This document shows positions 57,778 through 64,000 of a stretch of DNA of 64,000 nucleotides, one piece after another. Below the pieces are notes generated by a model, which did no database searches, was not told the origin of the DNA, and saw nothing but the letters and a program-made list of their open reading frames with translations. The DNA is taken from positions 6,014,001 through 6,078,000 of the forward strand of contig NZ_CP036401.1 in assembly GCF_004322755.1 (NCBI RefSeq), written 5' to 3'. The translations under genes were made by a program, and so were the position numbers. Positions within the stretch are counted from its first letter, which is position 1, and each line of letters opens with the position of its first letter. The DNA comes from Pseudoduganella albidiflava. Its GTDB lineage: Bacteria; Pseudomonadota; Gammaproteobacteria; Burkholderiales; Burkholderiaceae_D.

Positions 57778-59586
57778 ATGAAAGCGACAGTGATGTGGAA
57801 AGCTGCCTTGATTCTGGCGGCCTCGGCCGCCGTGGCCGCCGGCACGGCGGTGCTGGCATCCTCGCAGGCCGAACCGCGCAGCGGGTTCGATCCCGCGCTG
57901 GCTGGCGCAGCCACCTGCGCGCAGCCCCAGCCTGGCCGTCCGCCGCTGCTGGAAAAGTTCGTGCTGGCACAGGCGGAAACGGCGCCGTTCCGGCCTTCGG
58001 CAAAGGGCAACGCGGCGGCCCCGGCTGGCCTGCCGCCGCTGTACGACAACCTGGGCACGCTGCACATGCCGGTCACCACGCGGCAGCCGAAGGCGCAAGC
58101 CTATTTCGACCAGGGCCTGCGGCTGACCTTCGCCTTCAACCATGCCGAGGCGGCCCGCGCATTCCGCGCGGCACGCACGGTCGATCCTGCGTGCGCCATG
58201 TGCTGGTGGGGCGAGGCGCTGGTGCTGGGCCCCAACATCAACGCGCCGATGTTCCCGCAGGCGGTGGAACCCGCGTTCGCCGCCGCGCAGGCGGCCGTGA
58301 AGCTGGCGCCGCAAGCCAGGCCCGTCGAGCAGGCGCTGATCCGCGCCGTGGCGCGGCGCTACGCGGCGTCGCCGGGTGGCGACCGGGCGGCGCTGGACAA
58401 GGCCTACGCGGCGGCGATGACCGAAGCCGCGCGCGCCTTCCCGAATGACGACACGGTGCAGGTGCTGTTCGCCGAGGCGCTGATGGACCTGGCGCCATGG
58501 GACTACTGGGAAGCGGCCGGCACGCGCGGCAAGGGCCGCACCGCCGAGATGGTCGATGCGCTCGAGCGCGTACTGGAACGCAATCCGCGGCACCCGGGCG
58601 CGGCCCACTACTACATCCATGCGGTGGAGGCATCGAGCCACCCGGAAAAGGCGCTGCCCTCGGCCCGCCTGCTGGCGGCCCAGGCGCCCGGTGCCGGCCA
58701 CCTGGTGCACATGCCGTCCCACATCTACTATCGCGTCGGCCTGTACCGGGAAGCGCTGCAGGCGAACGTGGACGCGATCGCCGCCGATGATGCCTATTTC
58801 GGCAGTGCCGCCAGCGATGCCGTCTACAAGGGCGCCTACTATCCGCACAACATCCACTTCGTGCTGGTGTCGGCGCTGATGGGCGGCGATGGCCGCACGG
58901 CGCTCGATGCCGCCGCCAGGCTGGACCGCGCGCTGCCGGCCGGACTGGTGAAGGAATTCGCCATGATGCAGCCGGTGAAGGCGGCGCCCTACTTTGCGCA
59001 TGTGCAGTTCTCCAGCGCGGAAACACTGCTGGCCCTGCCCGATCCCGGCGACGAGCTGGTGCTGGTGAAGGCGATGTGGCATTACGCGCGCGCCGTCGGC
59101 CATGCCCGCCAGGGAGCGCACGCCGCGGCAAACCGGGAAATCGCCGCGCTGTCGGCGCTGGAACGCACGGGCGATTTCGCGCCGGTCGAGGCGGCGAACG
59201 TGCCGGCCCGCGCCATCGTGCGCACGGCGCGGGCCGTGGCGGCCGGCCGCCTCGCCGATGCGCAGGGCAAGCTGCCGGCGGCGATGGCGGCTTACCAGGA
59301 AGCGGTGGACGTGCAGGACACGCTGCCCTACACCGAGCCGCCGTACTGGTACTACCCGGTACGCCAGTCGCTCGGCGCGGCCCAGCTGCGCGCGGGGCGC
59401 CTCGATGCCGCCGAACAGACCTTCCGCGCCTCGCTGGCCCGTACGCCGAGCAATGGCTGGGCGCTGCGCGGCCTGGTCGAAGTGTACCGGCAGCGCGGCG
59501 ACGCGGCGGCCCTGGCCGCGGCCCAGCAACGCTTCGATACCACCTGGCTGGGCCGGGATGGCCCACCGGCGCTGTCGCTGCTGTAA
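57778..59586 (+). CDS. Secreted TPR-repeat protein
   Basis: The 602-residue protein has an N-terminal hydrophobic signal (MKATVMWKAALILAASAAVA) and several degenerate tetratricopeptide repeats: AYFDQGLRLTFAFNHAEAAR, ALERVLERNPRHPGAAHYYI, GLYREALQANVDAIAADDAY, GAAQLRAGRLDAAEQTFRAS. Cys and Trp near CAMCWWGEALVLGPN are conserved-looking in this family of large periplasmic TPR proteins. Function is unknown; a scaffold role is likely. GGAGGG precedes tandem ATGs at 57775 and 57778; I use the second for spacing. Confidence 0.83.
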   Translation: MKATVMWKAALILAASAAVAAGTAVLASSQAEPRSGFDPALAGAATCAQPQPGRPPLLEKFVLAQAETAPFRPSAKGNAAAPAGLPPLYDNLGTLHMPVTTRQPKAQAYFDQGLRLTFAFNHAEAARAFRAARTVDPACAMCWWGEALVLGPNINAPMFPQAVEPAFAAAQAAVKLAPQARPVEQALIRAVARRYAASPGGDRAALDKAYAAAMTEAARAFPNDDTVQVLFAEALMDLAPWDYWEAAGTRGKGRTAEMVDALERVLERNPRHPGAAHYYIHAVEASSHPEKALPSARLLAAQAPGAGHLVHMPSHIYYRVGLYREALQANVDAIAADDAYFGSAASDAVYKGAYYPHNIHFVLVSALMGGDGRTALDAAARLDRALPAGLVKEFAMMQPVKAAPYFAHVQFSSAETLLALPDPGDELVLVKAMWHYARAVGHARQGAHAAANREIAALSALERTGDFAPVEAANVPARAIVRTARAVAAGRLADAQGKLPAAMAAYQEAVDVQDTLPYTEPPYWYYPVRQSLGAAQLRAGRLDAAEQTFRASLARTPSNGWALRGLVEVYRQRGDAAALAAAQQRFDTTWLGRDGPPALSLL

Positions 59587-59686
59587 CCGTGCCCATGCCA
59601 CTGTTGCCGTGTCCCAAAGGCCGTGGCGTTGACATTCAATAGTGCCCGCCTTAGCCTGCGCTTTCACCGATCGCGCAGGAGGCAGG

Positions 59687-61120
59687 ATGGCAGTAAACCG
59701 GAACGGCATCGTCACGTGGGTATCGCTGGCAGCGGTCGCGGCCTCGCTGGCCGGCTGTTCCGGGCCTCTGGTGCAAAGCGCGATCACGTCCAACATCGTG
59801 CAGGAAGGTGCGCACAACGCCTACCTGGTATTGAACATCGCCCGGGCGCACGAGCGCATGCCGATGCATTTCACGCAGGTGAACACGGTGCGCGCCACGC
59901 CCGGCGGCGGCGGCCTCGGCACGCCGATCGTCGGGCTCGACATTCCATTCGGCGGCGCGGCACCGCCCTACTTCGCGTTGCGCCCCACGCTGGAGTCGGC
60001 GTCGGCGGTCGATACCGTCAGCCTCGTCTCGCAGGAATTCATGAACGGCCTGACCACGCCCGTCGACGCCAGGCTGATGGCGTATTTCGCCAGCCAGGGC
60101 TGGCCGCTGCCGCTGCTGCTGTACATGTTCGTGGGCTCGGTGGAAACCTATGACAGCCAGGGCAACCTGCTGCACAACCTCGTCAACAGCCCGCGCAACG
60201 AAACCTTTCCCGCCTTTGGCGCACTGGTCGACGTGATCGCCGGCTGCCGGCTGGTGCTGTCCGAATCCGCCGCCTACGAATTCCTCGGCGAAAAATTCCC
60301 GGCCGAAAAGCTGGCGGACATCGGCGTCGTCACCGCCGCGAAGACCGCCGGGCTGGTACCGGTGGAAGTGGATGCCGAGGGCAGGCAGCTGGCCGAAACG
60401 GGCCCGCGGCAAGCCAGGGCGCCCCGCTATTACCGTCTCGCGCAAGTGAGCAGGGAAGCGGGCGTCAAGCTCGATTCCTATGGGTCGGGCAAGTCCGGCA
60501 TTGCCGGCGCCGCCGATTGCGCCATCGACGACAAGGCCGTGCCCGCCGTGGCCGACGCAGGCGCCGCGGCGGATACCCAGGCTGCCGGCACATCGGCTCC
60601 ATCCGCCGGAACCGAGCCTCCGGTGGCCGACACGCTGAAACGGATCGGCAAGGCGCTGTCCACGCTGTCGATCTCGGTGGGCGGCCCGGGCGACAAGCGG
60701 CGCCCGGGCGGCAAGCCCCCCACGAAAGCGGCGCCACCCCGCGCCGCCGCGGAACCGGACATCGCCGAAGCCCGGCTGGTGCTGCGCTCCACGCAATCGA
60801 TGATGTATTACCTCGGTGAGCTGAGCCGCTACCAGAACGCCGCCGACGCCACCCGCATCGATCCCGTCACGATCCGCATCGGCCGCCAGCGCCAGGCCTA
60901 CCTGTTCCGGATGCAATGCTGCCAGCCGGCGCCGGGCGCCGCGGTCGCCGTGAACTATCGCGACAAGCACTTCAGCGTGCCGCCTTACGCCGAGTCGGCC
61001 GGCACCTCGCACGAGGACCGCAGCGTGCAGACACTGGCGCTGCTGTCGCTGGTGTACACCTTGCAGAACCGGTCCGCCGCGCCGCCGGCCATCAGTAATG
61101 TCCGCGTGCTGAACCGCTAG
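59687..61120 (+). CDS. Lipoprotein of unknown function
   Basis: The 477-residue protein starts MAVNRNGIVTWVSLAAVAAS and has a lipobox LAGC (Cys23), so it is probably an outer- or inner-membrane lipoprotein. The body has no recognised domain: mostly alpha/beta to residue 280 (RMPMHFTQVNTVRAT, DARLMAYFASQGWPLPLLLY), a Pro/Ala/Lys-rich disordered stretch at about 285-355, and a C-terminal part with STQSMMYYLGELSRYQ and RIGRQRQAYLFRMQCC. ATG 59687 has a strong GGAGG upstream. It lies alone between the TPR and GGDEF-EAL genes. Confidence 0.8.
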   Translation: MAVNRNGIVTWVSLAAVAASLAGCSGPLVQSAITSNIVQEGAHNAYLVLNIARAHERMPMHFTQVNTVRATPGGGGLGTPIVGLDIPFGGAAPPYFALRPTLESASAVDTVSLVSQEFMNGLTTPVDARLMAYFASQGWPLPLLLYMFVGSVETYDSQGNLLHNLVNSPRNETFPAFGALVDVIAGCRLVLSESAAYEFLGEKFPAEKLADIGVVTAAKTAGLVPVEVDAEGRQLAETGPRQARAPRYYRLAQVSREAGVKLDSYGSGKSGIAGAADCAIDDKAVPAVADAGAAADTQAAGTSAPSAGTEPPVADTLKRIGKALSTLSISVGGPGDKRRPGGKPPTKAAPPRAAAEPDIAEARLVLRSTQSMMYYLGELSRYQNAADATRIDPVTIRIGRQRQAYLFRMQCCQPAPGAAVAVNYRDKHFSVPPYAESAGTSHEDRSVQTLALLSLVYTLQNRSAAPPAISNVRVLNR

Positions 61121-61214
61121 TGCCAAGGCGGCATCAACTGTTTGCATCCTTGCCACTTTTGTGAGCACGTTGCAACAACCTGCAACTTTGTTTCACCGCT
61201 GCCGCTTTTAATGG

Positions 61215-63632
61215 ATGACTTACCCTGCCCGCGCGCGTTATCCTATTTCCTATAGGCAACCTCATCCTGGCAGCATCGTGGCATTCAACGACATCGCGCA
61301 CTGGCGCATCCAGATCTTTACCCTGCTGCTTTCCGTCGTCGCCGTGCTGGGCGTGGTGATGGCACTGCCGAGCATCGCGGTCACGGCCTACCACGGGCGC
61401 TGGGGCATCGCGCTCGTCGATACCCTCGCGCTGGCCTGGCTGCTGGGGCTCTGGCGCGCCCGCAACCTGCCGTACCACGTGCGCGTCTATAACTTCCTGG
61501 CGATGCTGTACCTCCTCGGTGTGGCGCTGATGCTGACCGTGGGGCCGATCAGCCAGGTCTACCTGCTGGCGCCGCCGGTGCTGGCGGCGGTGCTGCTCGG
61601 TACCTGGCCCGCGCTGGCGGCGCTCGCGCTGTCCGGCGCGACGGTCGGCACGCTGGCGCTGACGGGCCATGCGCGCCTGTACGTGTCGGACCTCCCGCAC
61701 CAGGCGCTGGCATCGACGCTGGTCGTCCTGCTCAACTACTTCTGCATCGGCCTGCTGCTGACGCTCACCTGCAGCGTGTTGCTGCAACGCCTGGCGCGGT
61801 CGCTGGGCGACCTGCGCACGTTCACCGGCACGCTGGAGGATGGACGCAGCCGGCTGCAGGCAGTGAACGCGGAGCTGCGGCTGACATCGGCCGCCGTGGC
61901 CAACCTGAATGAAATGGTGATCATTGCCCGGGCCGTGCCGCAACCCGGCGCGGAGCAGCCGATCGTGTTCGTCAACGACGCGCTGCTGCGCAGGACCGGC
62001 TATACCCGCGACGACATGCTCGGCCGCAGCATGCGCATGCTGCACGGTCCGGAGACCGACCGCGCGGAAGTTGCACGCGTGGTGCAGGCAATGACACGCG
62101 CCGAGCCGGTCGCGGCGGAAATCCTCAACTACACGGCCAGCGGCGAACCGTACTGGGTCGAGATGGAAATGGTGCCGTTCGCCGACGAGGATGGCGTCAA
62201 CACGCACTGGGTGCTGGTCGGCCGCGATGTCACCGAGCGGCGCAAGGCCGCCGACGCGATCCACCGGCTGGCGTTCTACGATGTACTGACCGGCCTGCCG
62301 AACCGGCGCCTGCTGATGGACCGCCTGCAGGAGCAGCTCGATGCCGGCTGCGCCGCGCCCCACGCGGCCGTGATGTTCATCGACCTCGATCATTTCAAGA
62401 ATATCAACGACGCGCGCGGCCATGCCACCGGCGACCTGCTGCTCCATGCCGCCGCGCAGCGACTGTCGCAACTGGCCGGCCCCGCCGACACCGTGGCCCG
62501 CCTCGGTGGCGATGAATTCGTGATGCTGCTGGCCGGCCTCGACACGTGCGATGGCGGCGCCGCGGCCGGCGCGCTGGCGATGGCCGCGCGCATCCGCGCC
62601 GTGCTCGGCCAGCCGTTCGACATCGGCGGCCAGGCTTACCAGTCGACCGCCAGCATCGGCGTCACCCTGCTGCCGCGCGCCGGCCAGAGCGTGGACGACC
62701 TGCTGCGCGAAGCCGATATCGCGATGTACCGCGCCAAGGCCGGCGGCCGCGACGGCGTGGCGCTGTTCGAGGACACCATGCGCGCCGAAGTGGAACGCCG
62801 GCTGACGATCGAGCGCGACCTTGGCCAGGCGCTGGCCAACAGCGAATTGCAGATGCACGTGCAATTGCAGGTCGACCGCGACGAGCGGCCGGTCGGCGCC
62901 GAACTGCTGATGCGGTGGCGCCGTGCCGACGGCACGTCGGTGCCGCCGGATGTGTTCATTCCCGCCGCCGAGGCCAGCGGCCTGATCGTCAAGCTGGGCT
63001 ACTGGGCGCTGCGCGAAGCCTGCCACGCCTGGCTGCGGCTGTCCGCCGCCGGGCATGCGCTGCCACTGTCGGTCAACGTGAGCCCATCGCAATTCCGCGA
63101 GCCCGATTTCGTGGCGCAGGTGCGCGCCATCCTGCACGAGACGGGTGCGCCGGCTTCGCAGCTGATCTTCGAAGTCACCGAAGGGCTGCTGATCGAGAAC
63201 CTGGACGACACCATCGCCCGCATGCACGAACTGGCGCGCATGGGCATCCGCTTCTCGATCGACGACTTCGGCACCGGCTACTCGAACCTGGGATACCTGC
63301 GGCGCATGCCGCTGTATGAACTGAAGATCGACCGCAGCTTCATCAACGATACCCCGGGCGATGCGAATGGCACCGCGATCGTGCAGTCGATCCTGGCAAT
63401 GGCGGCGCACCTGGGCTTGCGCGTGGTGGCCGAAGGCGTGGAAACGCACGACCAGGCGGCATTCCTGGCCGCGCACGGCGCGCCCGGCATGCAGGGCTAC
63501 CTGTTCGCGCGGCCGATGCCGCTGCCGGACATGCTGGCCCTGCTGGAACGCGAGCCGCGCGCCGCCGCTGCGCCGGCCGGTTCTTCCACCGTCGTTTCGC
63601 CCGCCTCCTCGTCCGCGGGATCGCCCGCCTGA
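61215..63632 (+). CDS. PAS-GGDEF-EAL cyclic-di-GMP protein
   Basis: The 805-residue protein has about five membrane helices in residues 30-205, a PAS domain at 225-345 related to LOV (GRSMRMLHGPETD) but without the photoactive Cys, a GGDEF domain with ARLGGDEF but no Arg for an I-site (GPAD before it), and an EAL domain with its catalytic set: AELLMRW, SVNVSPSQF, FEVTEG, SIDDFGTGYSN, LKIDRSFI, VVAEGVET. It could both make and break c-di-GMP; the EAL half looks active. The start is uncertain: ATG 61215 has no ribosome site, and a GTG at 61278 is the alternative. Confidence 0.92.
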   Translation: MTYPARARYPISYRQPHPGSIVAFNDIAHWRIQIFTLLLSVVAVLGVVMALPSIAVTAYHGRWGIALVDTLALAWLLGLWRARNLPYHVRVYNFLAMLYLLGVALMLTVGPISQVYLLAPPVLAAVLLGTWPALAALALSGATVGTLALTGHARLYVSDLPHQALASTLVVLLNYFCIGLLLTLTCSVLLQRLARSLGDLRTFTGTLEDGRSRLQAVNAELRLTSAAVANLNEMVIIARAVPQPGAEQPIVFVNDALLRRTGYTRDDMLGRSMRMLHGPETDRAEVARVVQAMTRAEPVAAEILNYTASGEPYWVEMEMVPFADEDGVNTHWVLVGRDVTERRKAADAIHRLAFYDVLTGLPNRRLLMDRLQEQLDAGCAAPHAAVMFIDLDHFKNINDARGHATGDLLLHAAAQRLSQLAGPADTVARLGGDEFVMLLAGLDTCDGGAAAGALAMAARIRAVLGQPFDIGGQAYQSTASIGVTLLPRAGQSVDDLLREADIAMYRAKAGGRDGVALFEDTMRAEVERRLTIERDLGQALANSELQMHVQLQVDRDERPVGAELLMRWRRADGTSVPPDVFIPAAEASGLIVKLGYWALREACHAWLRLSAAGHALPLSVNVSPSQFREPDFVAQVRAILHETGAPASQLIFEVTEGLLIENLDDTIARMHELARMGIRFSIDDFGTGYSNLGYLRRMPLYELKIDRSFINDTPGDANGTAIVQSILAMAAHLGLRVVAEGVETHDQAAFLAAHGAPGMQGYLFARPMPLPDMLALLEREPRAAAAPAGSSTVVSPASSSAGSPA

Positions 63633-63715
63633 CATCTGCCGCCGCCGCGTGAGCGCGCCGCGCTGTGGCATCATGGCCGCTTTTTATCGGCACACGCCCC
63701 CCGCGGCACCCCACG

Positions 63716-64000
63716 ATGCGCACTCCACTGATACTGCAGGCACAGGAAACGGAATGCTGCATCGCCGTGCTGGCGATCATGCTGGCGCACTTCGGCCGCC
63801 ATGCCACGCTGGCCGAACTGCGCGAGCTCACCGGCATTTCGCGCCATTGCCTGCATGCCGGCGACATCGCCCGCGCCGCCCGCCACTACGGCCTGTCCGC
63901 CCGCGTGCTGCGCAAGGAGCCCGAGACGCTGGCGGCCCTCGGCCTGCCGCTGATCGTCCACCTCGACTTCATCCACTTCGCCGTCGTCGAGGAAATCACC
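63716..64000 (+). CDS. C39-peptidase domain of an ABC-type peptide exporter (cut by window edge)
   Basis: The first 95 residues, MRTPLILQAQETECCIAVLA onward, match the C39 double-glycine leader peptidase domain of bacteriocin and RiPP exporters: QAQETECCIAVLAIMLAHFG holds the oxyanion Gln and the catalytic Cys (Cys14 of ECC, where most have ECG), then LRELTGISRHCLHAGDIARA and the His of LDFIHFAVVEEI. The membrane and ATPase domains would lie right of the window. ATG 63716 is the first start; no strong ribosome site is seen. The cargo peptide is not in the window. Confidence 0.75.
   Translation, partial: MRTPLILQAQETECCIAVLAIMLAHFGRHATLAELRELTGISRHCLHAGDIARAARHYGLSARVLRKEPETLAALGLPLIVHLDFIHFAVVEEIT

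Noticed and set aside
61134..63674. 846-residue minus-strand frame opposite the GGDEF-EAL gene
   Set aside because: It is the mirror of an intact c-di-GMP protein, with no ribosome site and only Gln/Arg/His-rich low-complexity sequence.
55852..64000. One RiPP gene cluster comprising the double nitroreductase and the C39 exporter
   Set aside because: They are 6 kb apart, on opposite strands, with TPR, lipoprotein and GGDEF-EAL genes between, and no YcaO or precursor peptide is seen.

Overview
The window reads as chromosomal DNA of a high-GC Gram-negative betaproteobacterium, most like the Oxalobacteraceae (Massilia/Duganella group). This is inferred from gene families and gene order (apaG | rpe-gph-trpEGDC, a complete urea transporter operon preceded by a porin, several c-di-GMP proteins), not from a database search. 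About 48 protein genes, one short leader peptide and one tRNA are supported. Coding density is high, and most genes share the same GC-rich codon use. The exception is an AT-rich patch at about 26.3-27.7 kb.

Layout. 0-6.7 kb: end of apaG, then rpe-gph and the tryptophan genes trpE-trpG-trpD-(lysE-type exporter)-trpC. A 28-residue leader peptide with four Trp codons and a rho-independent terminator precede trpE, the signature of transcription attenuation. 6.9-13.2 kb: a minus-strand run of a molybdenum hydroxylase (iorA/iorB type), a MobA-like cytidylyltransferase, an M61 peptidase and a diguanylate cyclase. 13.3-15.6 kb: DsbC-like and UbiH-like proteins, then tRNA-Phe with its own promoter and terminator. 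15.7-19.6 kb: a TolB-like beta-propeller protein, a small membrane protein, an SDR and an NTF2-like protein. 19.6-22.4 kb: a TelA-TerD chemical-stress cluster with an unrecognised third gene. 22.9-26.3 kb: isocitrate lyase and glutamate dehydrogenase, each with a clear terminator. 26.7-27.7 kb: a foreign-looking gene for a membrane-tethered PD-(D/E)XK nuclease-like protein. 27.7-32 kb: a low-complexity protein, a host-attachment family protein, modA behind a ModE-like operator, and an LtaS/sulfatase-type membrane enzyme.

32.1-43.5 kb is one functional block. A 1171-residue protein fuses an NCS1-type (purine/cytosine permease-like) transporter, a cysteine-rich insert, a histidine kinase and a receiver. 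It is followed by a LuxR-type response regulator. Convergent to these is porin-urtABCDE, the high-affinity urea ABC transporter. The arrangement suggests a transporter-like sensor of a nitrogenous compound that controls urea uptake. 43.7-49.1 kb: a MerR regulator divergent from a fasciclin protein, then a TonB-dependent receptor and a DUF218 protein. 49.1-64 kb: a CHASE-PAS-GGDEF protein, a DUF2058 protein, a Kef-type antiporter, an M28 peptidase, a membrane-anchored double nitroreductase (SagB-like), a TPR protein, a lipoprotein, a PAS-GGDEF-EAL protein, and at the right edge the start of a C39-peptidase exporter.

A family of palindromic repeats (core GGGGTCAGACCCG / CGGGTCTGACCCC) occurs four times. 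One copy lies in frame inside the lysE-type gene, two lie between convergent genes, and one expanded copy separates urtA from urtB. The best candidates for something undescribed are the membrane nuclease-like gene at 26.7 kb, the transporter-kinase fusion, the third gene of the Tel/Ter cluster and the repeat family.
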